Below, in pieces: positions 1 to 8,483 of a stretch of 64,000 nt of DNA. Position 1 is the stretch's first letter, and the number at the start of each line of letters is the position of its first letter. The DNA is from Leptolyngbyaceae cyanobacterium JSC-12 (GTDB taxonomy: Bacteria; Cyanobacteriota; Cyanobacteriia; Leptolyngbyales; Leptolyngbyaceae). The position numbers were made by a program, and so were the translations under genes. The notes beneath the pieces are model-generated. The model was not told the DNA's origin, did no database searches, and worked only from the letters and a program-made list of their open reading frames with translations. The stretch spans positions 4,985,174 through 5,049,173 of the forward strand of contig CM001633.1 in NCBI GenBank assembly GCA_000309945.1. Reading direction: 5' to 3'.

Positions 1-93
1 CGGACATACAAATGAACAGATTTTACAAGCTCTCCTCCCCAGTTGATTGGCGATCGTTTTTTCTACTTCGGTAACTTGCCAAGTTGTGTGAAC

Positions 94-118
94 TACCCCG
101 CTGCAAGCAGACGGGGTA
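94..118. repeat. Subterminal hairpin of the IS200-like element (tnpA 3' side)
   Basis: TACCCCG (94-100) pairs with CGGGGTA (112-118). An inner CTGC/GCAG pairing (101-104 with 107-110) extends the stem and leaves one bulged A at 111. A bulged subterminal hairpin is the typical TnpA recognition structure. Confidence 0.75.
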
Positions 119-124
119 TCAGAA

Positions 125-568
125 TCAAAAAAGAGTAAGCTGCTCATCTCGGTGTAGCTTGAGATATTCGTTACCCTGATTTTTGACGTAGTTCGCAATC
201 ATCCCTTCATCCCCGTGTTTCCCAACTGTACTTGCAAAATAGCCATCACTCCAAAACTCTCCACCCCATAGCTTTTGCTTCACCTGAGGACAACGCCGAA
301 ACACTTCCCTTGCGGTCAAACTCTTGATCATTTTGACCAATTTGGTCACGCTGTATGTCGGCACCGATTGGACTAAAAAGTGCACATGGTCTTTGTCTAC
401 ACCGATTTCTATAAATTTAATCTCGTAGCGTTTCTCAATCTCCAGGCAAACTTCTCGCAAAACTTCATCGACCTGTTCATCAAACACAGCCCGCCGATAC
501 TTTGCTGGAAACACAAGGTGGTATAGCAAAACCGTAACGTTATGACTTTTGTGGATGTACTCGCTCAT
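125..568 (-). CDS. tnpA: IS200/IS605 family Y1 transposase TnpA
   Basis: A 147-residue HUH-superfamily single-strand transposase, which cuts and rejoins one DNA strand through a 5'-phosphotyrosine. The metal-binding HUH motif appears as HVH at residues 61-63 within DKDHVHFLV. The candidate nucleophile is Tyr127 in IANYVKNQG, carried on the C-terminal helix. The length is typical of a complete TnpA (about 130-155 residues), and there is no internal stop, so it may be active. The hairpins on both sides fit its role. No partner gene is seen. Confidence 0.9.
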   Translation of the reverse strand: MSEYIHKSHNVTVLLYHLVFPAKYRRAVFDEQVDEVLREVCLEIEKRYEIKFIEIGVDKDHVHFLVQSVPTYSVTKLVKMIKSLTAREVFRRCPQVKQKLWGGEFWSDGYFASTVGKHGDEGMIANYVKNQGNEYLKLHRDEQLTLF

Positions 569-580
569 CCCTGCATTTTA

Positions 581-595
581 CGCTGCAGAGCAGCG
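581..595. repeat. Subterminal hairpin of the IS200-like element (tnpA 5' side)
   Basis: CGCTGC (581-586) and GCAGCG (590-595) form a perfect 6-bp stem with the loop AGA, about 13 bases upstream of the tnpA start. The stem shares the GCTGC/GCAGC core with the hairpin at 94-118. Confidence 0.65.
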
Positions 596-718
596 GGGAA
601 TTGACCCATAGAGATTAAAAATATAAACATGATCGTTACTTAGTAGATTTTGATGGCTTTGCCGTCCGAGTTCTTAATTAAACCTTGCGCCAGTTGTTTT
701 AGCTCCAAGCCGAGAAGC

Positions 719-752
719 CCCGATGCTTTACCAGATAGGGTAAAGCGTCGGG
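719..752. repeat. Long inverted repeat downstream of the 770-1498 gene
   Basis: Two 14-base arms (719-732 and 739-752) pair with one mismatch around a six-base loop, AGATAG. The hairpin begins 18 bases after the stop codon of the leftward gene at 770. It could therefore end its transcripts, but no T-run follows on that strand. It could equally be the end of an old IS200/IS605-like element. A short open frame through it looks non-coding. Confidence 0.6.
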
Positions 753-769
753 TACGTTACTATCACCAA

Positions 770-1498
770 TCAATCAAAATAGATTGTTTCATCTGTACGG
801 ACACGTTTAGACTTTCTAAGATCAACTGCTTCCTTAAATTGCTCAAATGAGCACCCGATTTCTGATCTGTCGTCACCTTGAGTTTCAAAAACACCCAATG
901 GCTCTGAAGGGATAACTACTTCAACGTAGCTATTTTCAATCTTGAATTCTACGACTGGTTTAGCATCCGCTTTGCCTGCTTCTTGATCAAATAATTGTGA
1001 CCGCAACTTTAAGAAAGAAAAGGTTTCAGCAATATACAACCAATCCAAATAAACATCCTCTACTGTTGGGTCTTCGCTTACATTGTAGCTGTTGCAACCA
1101 ATATACCCATTCCAATCGCACCATCCAATGGGCGAGGAAGATAAAATGCGATGGTTATTTATATATCTTATGTCTAATAAACCTAAATCACAGATTATCC
1201 TTGTTCTAGCATCTTCATATCTCTCCCAATCGATGTTGCCATTATCCAACCGAAAGAAGTCGTAAGCATCTTGAAAGTAGGAATTTTCGTCGTAGTTTTC
1301 GATTCCGTAAAGGTACGCACTATACTTAAGTTTCATCTCCATGTAGCTTGAATCAAATTGCAGCGTATCCGTTTGAATCAAAATCTCTTTTGCTTGATCC
1401 TTTGTAACAGGATCACCCACTACGATTAATCCACTCCATTTTGGTAGTTGTATATCGTCAAATTTCTTGTCTAATAGATTTAGTTTTTTTCTTTTCAT
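770..1498 (-). CDS. Hypothetical protein, 242 residues
   Basis: I do not recognise the family. The product is soluble, with no signal peptide or membrane segment, rich in Asp, Glu and aromatic residues, and starts with a basic stretch (MKRKKLNLLDKK). The middle is rich in Trp, Cys and Tyr (for example IGWCDWNGYIGC). The C-terminal part has alternating strand-like segments. The coding frame is clean and the base composition AT-rich compared with the housekeeping genes. It sits alone between an insertion sequence and decayed genes, so it is probably accessory. Single-gene immunity-type proteins can look like this, but that is only a guess from context. Confidence 0.6.
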   Translation of the reverse strand: MKRKKLNLLDKKFDDIQLPKWSGLIVVGDPVTKDQAKEILIQTDTLQFDSSYMEMKLKYSAYLYGIENYDENSYFQDAYDFFRLDNGNIDWERYEDARTRIICDLGLLDIRYINNHRILSSSPIGWCDWNGYIGCNSYNVSEDPTVEDVYLDWLYIAETFSFLKLRSQLFDQEAGKADAKPVVEFKIENSYVEVVIPSEPLGVFETQGDDRSEIGCSFEQFKEAVDLRKSKRVRTDETIYFD

Positions 1499-1629
1499 AG
1501 CAGGAACCTTTCCTTTAAGACTTGACTAGATGTGTGACGTACCAAAATGTGTGCTGTAAGTTTTATCTTGCAGCACACATTTCAGATTATCGTTATCCTT
1601 AGTAAATGACAAACGCGACGGCTAAATTT

Positions 1630-1738
1630 TCATTTAGGCACAGGAGTGAACTCAAAAGTTTCGTAGTCTAAGTTTTTAATCCCGGCTTCTTCTAGCTCTT
1701 CATCTGTAATTGACTTCTCCCCCACTTTTTTCAGCCAT
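1630..1738 (-). pseudogene. Small gene of about 35 residues, frameshifted in an A6 run
   Basis: On the minus strand a good Shine-Dalgarno (AAAGGAG) lies six bases before an ATG at 1738. The frame from this ATG stops after 12 codons. Dropping one base from the six-A run (plus-strand T6 at 1726-1731) gives a coherent acidic 35-residue product that begins MAEKVGEKSITDEELEEAG and ends TPVPK at 1630. Alternatively a 48-codon frame opens from a TTG at 1776. The family is unknown, but the ribosome site argues that this was, or is, a real gene. Confidence 0.45.
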
Positions 1739-1849
1739 AACCGCTCCTTTGAAGACTTGCTTAATTCTTTTATCAAATTCTTTCACTTGAAGACTTCAAG
1801 CCAGTGTATCAACGGCATCATTTTCTAGTGGCATGACATCGCAACTTAC

Positions 1850-1900
1850 CCCACATTAATTTGATGCACTACCTATCCCACATTAATTTGATGCACTACC
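1850..1900. repeat. 24-bp direct repeat, two copies
   Basis: The same 24 bases occur at 1850-1873 and 1877-1900, separated by TAT. The repeat abuts the broken end of the VOC gene fragment that follows, so it may mark the rearrangement that truncated that gene. Confidence 0.8.
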
Positions 1901-2073
1901 CAGTATCACTTAGCCTCATCGATGCCGCAAAAGCCGAGCAAATTTTTAATGGATTAGCAGAAAATGGAAAAGTGACCATGCCCTTTCAACAAACCTTTTG
2001 GGCTTATTGCTTCGGCATGCTGGTTGATCAGTTTGGCATTCCCTGGATGATTAATTGCGAACAATCTCCCTAA
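1900..2073 (+). pseudogene. C-terminal fragment of a PhnB/YjdN-like VOC protein
   Basis: About 57 codons encode the C-terminal part of the PhnB-like branch of the VOC (glyoxalase/demethylubiquinone methyltransferase-like) superfamily. The matching features are the helix DAAKAEQIFNGLAENGKV, then TMPFQQTFWA, then FGMLVDQFGIPWMINCEQ. Full-length proteins are about 140 residues, so the first 80 or so are missing. The reading frame upstream consists of the 24-bp repeats, not protein. I take this as a decayed remnant. Confidence 0.7.
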
Positions 2074-2324
2074 GTTCATAGGTAGATTGGGTAGACCCAT
2101 TGAGCAATCCTAGAATGTACAAATAACAATTTTTGATGCATTTTAGGATGGCTATAAAAGTGGTTGAAAATTACTGATTAATTTAGTGATTTTTAGCAAC
2201 AGCAAATGAATTTCTTATCAGATAATAAGACGGTAAAAGTTTTGATTCTGTTTCCGGTGCTCATTTGACTCTCAAGAGTAATCGCACAGAATCTATACAA
2301 ACTAAATCATTAAAGAGAAGTGAA

Positions 2325-3045
2325 ATGTTTCAACCAATTCATTTTCGGATAGCGATCGCAACTGTTGCGACTGCAATGAGCCTATCTTTGTTTCCTCACG
2401 CAGAGGCTCAGCTTACGGAACAAGAATTTCAAATGGGGCGTGCCCGCGAAGCTTGCTCCGATCAGGCTCGAACACAAATGCTGACTGTTAACCGGGTTAT
2501 TTCTACGACTCCGGTCACTGATAGCGCTGGGCGTATGATTGGTGCTGAAGTCATTTTGAATGTTACTCGGAGTGGGCAAACTTACAGTGTCCGATGTATG
2601 TATGACAATACTGCACGGACTGCTAATATTTTTAATATTTCGCCTCCAGGAGGAACTCCCCCTTGGGTCTCCCAATGCAGGGACGTTTCAGGGACGGGGA
2701 ATTGTCAGTGGCTCTGTATTCACTGCCGGACGGCAAGCAGATACTATGTTAAATTTCAACGCAAATAACTTTAGCTACGGAATTGCCGCTACTGCTGTGA
2801 GTGGGACGGAGGTGAACTATCAGGGAATTATCACACAACGACGAGCAGGGAGCTCATTGGGACGCAATGGGTTCGTGCTGGAAACTAAAGTCCAACGTTT
2901 CGCCTCTTCTGCCAATAATTTACGTGTTCAGAATGCATCGGGCAGTTGCCGAATTGAAATATTTGACGCACGTGTGGTCTCAAGCACTTGCAATATTGCG
3001 ATTCCTAATAGTTCAACTCGCTTTGATGGACTCAAGCAATTCTAA
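2325..3045 (+). pseudogene. Secreted protein of about 240 residues, frameshifted at a C5 run
   Basis: The start at 2325 is preceded by AAGAGAAG and gives a clear signal peptide (basic start, hydrophobic core, cleavage near PHAEA|QLTEQ). The frame is sensible up to about 2657. The downstream frame, shifted by one base, continues a Gly/Ser/Asn-rich beta-type protein to 3045. Removing one C from the five-C run at 2658-2662 joins the two parts smoothly (PPGGTPLGSPNAGTFQGRG). The mature protein has several Cys residues. The family is unknown and the protein is probably exported. The break may be a sequencing indel or real. Confidence 0.6.
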
Positions 3046-3063
3046 GCTGATTTACAAAACGAA

Positions 3064-3086
3064 GGGAGGTGATACTATCGCCTCCC
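3064..3086 (+). terminator. Hairpin after the secreted-protein gene
   Basis: GGGAGGTGATA (3064-3074) pairs with TATCGCCTCCC (3076-3086) with one mismatch, starting 18 bases after the stop at 3045. No T-run follows, so this is a possible terminator or RNA-stabilising hairpin, not a classic intrinsic terminator. Confidence 0.4.
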
Positions 3087-3101
3087 CTAAACCTAAACTC
3101 A

Positions 3102-3143
3102 CTTGAAGCCTCTAACTAGATCCTTGAAGCCTCTAACTAGATC
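3102..3143. repeat. Perfect 21-bp tandem duplication
   Basis: CTTGAAGCCTCTAACTAGATC occurs at 3102-3122 and again at 3123-3143 with no spacer. The second copy contains the stop codon of the leftward DUF1269 gene (3137-3139). It looks like a recent slippage duplication and does not alter the protein. Confidence 0.85.
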
Positions 3144-3631
3144 TCGGCACCGAAATCTTCTCGAAGTTTTGCTTCTTGTTCAGCCGATAGATTTGACTGA
3201 ATCAGCTCTCCCCGCTCTTCTGGTGCAAAAGCGGCTTCAACTTTGTCCAGGGTAACTCGACCTGTCATTAAAAACAAGGCAGAAGTTCCTTCTGTCACTT
3301 TAGTTTGAATGTCTTTAATGAAGTCATCATTAATACCATAGTCGGTAAAGTGTCCTGTAATTGCACCAACTGTAGCACCTACGGCAAGTCCAAGCAGTGG
3401 CATGAAGAAGATAAGTCCAAATAACATTCCCCAGAAGGCTCCTCCCAGTGCGCCAGCCCCTACAGTGTCCATCGCCTGATAGGTTTTGGGGCGTTTGCGC
3501 CCCTGGGGCCAAGATACAATCGCGGCATCTAACACTTCAATCAACTGTTGTTTTTGCAGTTCTCTCAACTTAACCAGTGCATTATCGGCACCTTCTGCTG
3601 TGCTAAATTTCCAAACTGTTAGAGATGCCAT
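3137..3631 (-). CDS. DUF1269 family membrane protein
   Basis: The start at 3631 (MASLTVWKF) follows a GGAG 13 bases upstream; longer frames add non-conserved residues. The 164-residue protein matches DUF1269: an N-terminal ferredoxin-like region (TVWKFSTAEGADNALVKL), a Gly-rich hydrophobic hairpin in the middle (GALGGAFWGMLFGLIFFMPL followed by GATVGAITGHFTDYGI), and a C-terminal soluble alpha/beta region (ALFLMTGRVTLDKV). The biochemical role of the family is unknown; members are often linked to stress or membrane integrity. It is followed on the same strand by nothing coding, and the upstream neighbour is the DUF3611 gene (92 bases away), so the two may be co-transcribed. Confidence 0.85.
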   Translation of the reverse strand: MASLTVWKFSTAEGADNALVKLRELQKQQLIEVLDAAIVSWPQGRKRPKTYQAMDTVGAGALGGAFWGMLFGLIFFMPLLGLAVGATVGAITGHFTDYGINDDFIKDIQTKVTEGTSALFLMTGRVTLDKVEAAFAPEERGELIQSNLSAEQEAKLREDFGAEI

Positions 3632-3723
3632 AGTTACTGTTAATCTCCAAGCGTAATGATATGTTCTGATGCATTCTAACAACAAATAATAGTTTTGAAA
3701 GTGTTTGTGTTGACATTCAGTGA

Positions 3724-4326
3724 TCAATCTTTAGGATTACGGTGTTGCCCAACTTGATAAAGCAACAACAAGGCAACGATTACTCCGACTAATCCTGCTG
3801 CGATCGCGTTAATCATCGCCTGAATCGCAATTAGATTTGATGGAGTCACAAGTGCGCTGGGAGATGCTACAGTTGTGCCCACTTGATTAGGAACAATGAC
3901 GGTTCCACTTTGAGGCATTGTTAACATTTTGAAGGTAAGTTCGCCAACTCGCGTTAGGGCAATAATCACGGCGAGAATCATAACTCCAATATTTGCAACT
4001 AATCCCTGTCGCAAATCCTGAATTACTTGAGTTTTGGCAGGGCGCATATCTCGATCTTCTAGTCGATTTCCAATCTGGGTGTAATGAAAACACCAATAAA
4101 TACTGAATATTAAGATGACAAGACAGGCGATCGCCAGCCACAGACCAAACGAAAAGCCAATCTGTCGCTGCATCGGGTTAAACAGAACATTCATAACAAC
4201 CACGAGGATCGGAATAAAGCCCAAAAGTGCTTGTAATAAAAAGCCGACCCACCCCAGCCAGCGAAAGGAGCGAGCAATCTGTTGAGTTGTGGGACTTGAT
4301 GATTCAGGATTGAGAAAGTCAAACAT
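3724..4326 (-). CDS. DUF3611 family membrane protein
   Basis: This 200-residue integral membrane protein is of the cyanobacterial DUF3611 family. It shows the family's opening (RSFRWLGWVGFLLQALLG), four hydrophobic spans (roughly residues 25-48, 60-82, 110-130 and 168-192), and the conserved block YTQIGNRLEDRDMRP between spans two and three, followed by a Gln/Asp-rich loop. Its function is unknown; plant homologues are predicted to be plastid proteins. It is read in the same direction as the DUF1269 gene, and the two small membrane proteins could form one transcript. Confidence 0.85.
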   Translation of the reverse strand: MFDFLNPESSSPTTQQIARSFRWLGWVGFLLQALLGFIPILVVVMNVLFNPMQRQIGFSFGLWLAIACLVILIFSIYWCFHYTQIGNRLEDRDMRPAKTQVIQDLRQGLVANIGVMILAVIIALTRVGELTFKMLTMPQSGTVIVPNQVGTTVASPSALVTPSNLIAIQAMINAIAAGLVGVIVALLLLYQVGQHRNPKD

Positions 4327-4544
4327 AAAAGGGGAGTGTGTGAGAGAAGTTAAAGAATGGTTAGAGATCTCAAGCAGTTACGATTAACAATCTGTGTGCA
4401 CTAATAAATGAGATGTTGAGCCTTGGTGGAATGGGTGGGTTTCAGTTCCTAGTGAGATAGAACACAAAAATTTTATCGCTTAAGGACATCCGTCCCACAC
4501 ACTGCACAACCATATTCAGGATGATTGGACGTTACAGCTTAAAA

Positions 4545-5190
4545 CGGATTGATTTTAACATCAAGGAAGCGATTGAGGAGGGCACTTCGCCAGGTAAAGC
4601 GCACTACAAACGCTCAAATAATAGCAACTAGCCTTATTCCCAAATAGTGAATAAAATCAAGTGTATACAGTTCAAAAAAACTGCATAAAAATGGCATTGC
4701 CAAAATCATAATGTAAATCAATAGAACAGCAGAGGCAAGAAGACCATAGTGTCGATCTCGATTGAGTGGCGCACCACCAACTCATGCAGAAACACATCAC
4801 CAGGATGTCCCAATACAATGAGCACTACACTTAGAAAGAAATAAACGCTGCTAATAAACGTGAACAGGTTATCTCGCAGAATGTCCCAATAAGTGCGGCT
4901 AGGTTGCACTAGTCGCTCTTCTGATCCTCTGCTTCTCGAAAAAGCATCGGAGCATCTCGCAATCGCTTGTAAATCTGATACCGATGAAACAGTTTATAGT
5001 CAGTGAAAAAGAGGCGCGAAACAGCTTCCTATAGAAAAAACCATCCACCGATAAACACAGCTTCACTCAATAAAGTAAGAAATCCCTCAGCAGTTGCACG
5101 GCTTAAAAAAACTTTCCTAAAGCTAAGAACCCAAAACTAATCGGAATACAACGCAGGACATTGATGAAGTTCCTCTTCAACTCTTTTCTT
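4545..5190 (-). pseudogene. Remnants of integral membrane protein genes
   Basis: The 4327-5375 stretch holds no intact gene but several minus-strand coding fragments. From 5190 down to about 4905 a membrane protein can be traced (INVLRCIPISFGFLALGK, then SRATAEGFLTLLSEAVFIGG, then FTDYKLFHRYQIYKRLRDAP). It is broken by a frameshift at a T7 run and by a TAG where Trp is expected (WFFL*EAVSRL). A 63-codon open piece at 4718-4909 (QPSRTYWDILRDNLFTFI, then VVLIVLGHPGDVFL) resembles the first transmembrane region of a cation P-type ATPase. A short piece near 4545-4620 (VVRFTWRSALLNRFLDVKI) looks like a membrane-protein tail. These are decayed sequences of uncertain identity. Confidence 0.5.
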
Positions 5191-5234
5191 AAAAAATAGA
5201 GTTTGAAGGCATAGTTCGTTGGGGAATCTGTGTA

Positions 5235-5289
5235 GCCCTCACCCTGCTTCTCCTCGTTTGGGAGAGTGGGAGGGGTTGGGGATGAGGGC
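5235..5289. repeat. Dispersed cyanobacterial palindromic repeat (copy 1)
   Basis: The element opens with GCCCTCACCCTG and closes with GGGGATGAGGGC, so its ends are inverted copies. The interior (TTCTCCTCGTTTGGGAGAGTG) partly pairs with itself. A second, longer element of the same kind lies at 38116-38213. It is non-coding and lies in the decayed region before the HdeD gene. Confidence 0.7.
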
Positions 5290-5375
5290 TTGCAAGGATA
5301 TCCAATTACCGGAGTTATTAAACCTATAATCCTTAGAGAAACCTCCAGTTTCGGAATTGGACGTAGTTTACATCC

Positions 5376-5966
5376 CTAGCTGATAGAAGTTGGTTCGCGG
5401 GAATTAGTTTGGTTTGCGATCGCTCGACGAGTTGCTAAAGCTGCCACTAACAAAGACACTCCACTCATCAGCAGGCTAATCCCAACATACAAGCCAATCA
5501 GCCAGAGGGCACTGAAGGGAAATCGATTAAGCACTAGAATCCCTAGAATCAAAGTAACAATCCCGTTCAATGCGACCAACCACGACATGTGATGCCCCGC
5601 TCGATTTGTGAATGCCATGATGATGGTGTAAATTCCTTCAACAACAAATAGCACTCCAAATGCAAAGGTGAGTCCTAGTAGTGCAGCACCTAAGTTAAAC
5701 AAAATGTAGATGCCTGCGATCGCATATAGAATTCCTACAATCAGGTTTAACCAAAAGCCCCTTACTGGTTTCGCCACGAATGACTGCACAATCATCACAA
5801 CTCCGCTAATCAGCGTGATCCAACCAATAACAGCGGTAAAAAAGGCTGAGGCAATGCCTGGCATGAAAATTGCTAATATGCCGAGAATAATCAGCGCAAT
5901 GCTCAAAGCAATAATCCAGCCTGTTGACTTTTTGATATCGATATCTAAAGGAAAATCAGACGTCAT
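5376..5966 (-). CDS. HdeD family (DUF308) membrane protein
   Basis: A 196-residue protein with six hydrophobic spans arranged as repeated helix pairs, typical of HdeD/DUF308. Family signatures include IALIILGILAIFMPG at the first span, GWITLISGVVMIVQSF at the second, and GVLFVVEGIYTIIMAF. In enterobacteria HdeD is linked to acid resistance at high cell density; in cyanobacteria the role is unknown but probably membrane or stress related. The start at 5966 has GAGGTG eight bases upstream. It is monocistronic as far as can be seen. Confidence 0.85.
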   Translation of the reverse strand: MTSDFPLDIDIKKSTGWIIALSIALIILGILAIFMPGIASAFFTAVIGWITLISGVVMIVQSFVAKPVRGFWLNLIVGILYAIAGIYILFNLGAALLGLTFAFGVLFVVEGIYTIIMAFTNRAGHHMSWLVALNGIVTLILGILVLNRFPFSALWLIGLYVGISLLMSGVSLLVAALATRRAIANQTNSREPTSIS

Positions 5967-6031
5967 ATCTGCACCTCATTTTTGTGAAATTAAGTTTGAA
6001 AGGAACCTGACGGCTCATGGTGGTCTAGTTG

Positions 6032-6246
6032 TTAAGAATTCAACATAGGTATCAGGTTCATGCGCGTTCTCCAGCGATCGCGCCAGACTTTTTTGCCAGA
6101 GTGAAGACTTCACGAGTGAGGCAGTTATACCAGGTTGGGGCAGTGTCAGCCATAGCTTTTAGCTCTAAGATTAATCCACTGCTAAGCGACGCGATAGCGG
6201 CTAAGTACAAACCTATTTGAAGAAAAAACCGCTTTTTCATAAGCAA
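6032..6246 (-). pseudogene. Small secreted protein, probably frameshifted in an A6 run
   Basis: The frame from 6246 (or ATG 6240) encodes a signal peptide (MKKRFFLQIGLYLAAI, cleavage near LKAMA|DTAP) and the motif TWYNCLTREVF, which I associate with small secreted cyanobacterial proteins. It then degenerates and stops at 6058. Adding one A to the A6 run (plus-strand T6 at 6089-6094) gives a tail KKVWRDRWRTRMN ending at 6032, close to a family-like xxWxDRW pattern. It is either a short intact gene (62 residues) or a frameshifted one of about 71. Confidence 0.4.
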
Positions 6247-6583
6247 AAGTCTGTGGCTATGTATGACAATCAGTCATCGAATCTCAACCTCCATCTTTAG
6301 CATGATTACAATCTATTTGATTACGATCATACTTAGGAGCCTATTAAGGATGGTTTTAGCACGACCTCAGTAACAAAAAATTTTACGATCTAGGGTCAGT
6401 CCGGCTTGATTTCCCAGACATTTCTTAATGATGAGAACTGGTGGATTAAGAGGAACATTCCTAACCACCTTTGGTTTTCTTTACAAATTAGTTCTTATAA
6501 CTTTCATATATTTCTTCGATATAGTCTGATACCTGTATTGGTGTTTTTCACTTCACGTTTGAAAAGGCTAGGCATAGTAAAAG
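6247..6583. other. Intergenic, nothing recognised
   Basis: This is an AT-rich spacer between a leftward and a rightward gene, so promoters for both could lie here. I see no repeat, RNA gene or convincing coding frame; a 67-codon plus-strand frame (6406-6609) has no coding character. Confidence 0.5.
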
Positions 6584-7117
6584 ATGAGGCAGCAGTATTT
6601 TTCGGATAGTGAATGGGCGACCATACTGCAAACCCCGATGCAGGCTATTTTGGCAATCATTTTGGCAGATAAAACTGATCCAGTTTCTTTTTTGCAAGAA
6701 ACCCAGGCAGCAATTCAAATTATGGCAGCCGAGCTAGAGCGGGAAGATATTTCCAGCGATTTAGTAAAATCAGTGATTGCAGCCTTAAAAGAAATAACGG
6801 CTCAAGAGTCTCTCCAGGGAGAACAGTTGTTACTGAAGCAGCAGTTTGAACTACTTGGAAAAATTCAAACGTTCAAAAATGTGGGAGATGGACAGAAGCA
6901 GGTGATGGCCCACCTGAATCAAGTGGCATCGATTCTGGCATCTAAGGTAACACTTGTGCAAGCAGAAGAGTTTAAGCAGTGGATTTTAGCGATCGCCACT
7001 CAAGTTGCCAAAGTCTTGAAAGAGGAAGGGATGTTTGGCATTGGTGGAGAACGTATCAGTCGTCAGGAATCTGGGGCATTGTCAGACATCGAAAAAGCGC
7101 TGAATTTTAAGTCTTAA
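6584..7117 (+). CDS. Hypothetical protein, 177 residues
   Basis: A mainly alpha-helical soluble protein with no signal peptide. It opens MRQQYFSDSEWATILQTPMQ and contains a long amphipathic central part rich in Glu, Gln and Lys (QEIT- and QQFELLGKIQTF-type helices). A Gly-rich turn, EEGMFGIGGERIS, lies close to the C-terminus. I do not recognise a named domain with certainty. The combination of a short helical body and a terminal FGIGGERIS-EXXAL motif suggests a small conserved bacterial family. It stands alone, with no operon partner on the same strand. Confidence 0.65.
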   Translation: MRQQYFSDSEWATILQTPMQAILAIILADKTDPVSFLQETQAAIQIMAAELEREDISSDLVKSVIAALKEITAQESLQGEQLLLKQQFELLGKIQTFKNVGDGQKQVMAHLNQVASILASKVTLVQAEEFKQWILAIATQVAKVLKEEGMFGIGGERISRQESGALSDIEKALNFKS

Positions 7118-7275
7118 AAGTGTGTTAGCCCGGTTTATGGGTTAATTCTTCTATCTGAATTAAGAAGAAGGAATTAATCAACATAGTTTTTTAATTGCTG
7201 TTGTTGTAGCAATGGTTATTTAGTTAATGGCGTTATTGTTGTAAATTTCACTTCCCGCCTGGTAGAGGGTTTTCT

Positions 7276-8403
7276 CTATTTTTCTACTAGACGAAGCGGA
7301 TGCCCATCGGGATCACGCACTAAGACTCCTTTCCTGAACCCCAGCGTATATCCAGGAATAGTGGGAATGCTTGAAGAAATAAAGGTTGATTGATGTGAAC
7401 GCAATTGTTTAGCCACTGATTCAACATCATTCACAACGAATGTTGTTTGCCAATGCAGCAGATCATTGGATTTAGCGTCTGCGGGCAGCGATCGCCCATC
7501 CTGCGGGTGTAGATATTCCAGAAATTCAATGCCAGGACCTATTGGCGATCGCAAACCACTGATGCGTAATCGTACTCCCTGGACATTGTTAAGGTGCTCT
7601 TGCTCAGTTCCATAATTCAGGCTTTCTCCAGTTAACTTTAAACCTAACAAATCACGATAGAATATCAGACTAGTTTCCGTGTCTACGACTACGATTGCAG
7701 TGTGATCAATGCCTAGAAAAGTCTGATTTGTTGGCTTTTGCCACTTTGGGTTGCCCTTTCCCGGTGGGAAATAAATAATTTCTAAGTTATGTCCGTCTAA
7801 ATCTTTAAAGTAAAAAGCGCGAATGCCAGCAGCAGCCTGGTTAGAATCTGGAATGCGTTGAGGAGTAGTAGAGGTATGTTGTACTTTATACTGACGCAAA
7901 TGCTGATATGCTGCGTCCATATCGCTTACAACAATTGCAATATGCTGAAACCAGTGATCGTGACTGCGTGAATCAATTGGAATAGGTCGTCCCTTCGGTG
8001 TAAGGTATTCGGTGAGTTCAAGTACTTCACTGCCCAGTTGCATTTTCACCACACGTAACCGCACGCCAAATAGTCCTTGCAGTTGCTCATATTCACTCCC
8101 CAATACTTCGACATCTGAAATTGGCTTAAACCCCAGTACCTCTGAGTAGAAATCAACTGCCCGATCCATATCAGAAACTGTTATCCCAACAGATTCAACA
8201 GCAATCACTGCGCTTTGAACAGATGCAGCTTGAAGTCGAAGATTTTGAGTAATCTGTGCCTGTGCAAGCTCAACTTCAGTTTTATGTTGACTTGACCATG
8301 CAGCTTGTGAGTCTACCTGCAATACAGGTGTGATCGCAACAATGGCAAACGCAAGAAACGAAAGGAGCAATTGCTTAAATGGCTTGGTCAATTGAGTATT
8401 CAT
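7276..8403 (-). CDS. Exported protein with two VOC (glyoxalase-like) domains
   Basis: A 375-residue protein with an N-terminal signal sequence (FKQLLLSFLAFAIVAITPVL) and two VOC units, at about residues 65-215 and 230-373. Unit 1 opens VESVGITVSDMDRAVDFYSE and its second half QHIAIVVSDMDAAY; unit 2 opens GIDHTAIVVVDTETSLIFYR. Each unit has paired beta-alpha-beta-beta-beta modules, as in extradiol dioxygenases, glyoxalase I and antibiotic-binding proteins. His and Glu metal-ligand candidates are present in part (H of QHIAIV, E of HNLEIIYF), but the first position of unit 1 is Gly, so metal binding is uncertain. The substrate is unknown; action is periplasmic if the signal is used. Confidence 0.8.
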   Translation of the reverse strand: MNTQLTKPFKQLLLSFLAFAIVAITPVLQVDSQAAWSSQHKTEVELAQAQITQNLRLQAASVQSAVIAVESVGITVSDMDRAVDFYSEVLGFKPISDVEVLGSEYEQLQGLFGVRLRVVKMQLGSEVLELTEYLTPKGRPIPIDSRSHDHWFQHIAIVVSDMDAAYQHLRQYKVQHTSTTPQRIPDSNQAAAGIRAFYFKDLDGHNLEIIYFPPGKGNPKWQKPTNQTFLGIDHTAIVVVDTETSLIFYRDLLGLKLTGESLNYGTEQEHLNNVQGVRLRISGLRSPIGPGIEFLEYLHPQDGRSLPADAKSNDLLHWQTTFVVNDVESVAKQLRSHQSTFISSSIPTIPGYTLGFRKGVLVRDPDGHPLRLVEK

Positions 8404-8483
8404 CGCTAAATAACCACCATAAGCTGCCTACAGTGAAATGTCTGAAACTAGTTATTAGCTAGTCAAACAATAGTGATTTTTAA

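Larger units (their letters stand above)
94..595 (-). mobile_element. IS200/IS605-type element carrying only tnpA
   Basis: A single Y1 transposase gene (125-568, minus) lies between two subterminal hairpins: 94-118 downstream of it and 581-595 upstream. This is the compact IS200 layout, in which terminal hairpins are recognised as single strands and there are no terminal inverted repeats. No tnpB guide-nuclease gene is present. The exact cleavage sites cannot be fixed without a homologous empty site, so the limits given are those of the hairpins. Confidence 0.75.

Noticed and set aside
650..850. 66-codon plus-strand open frame
   Set aside because: It runs through the long hairpin and antisense to the end of the 770-1498 gene; no coding character or ribosome site.
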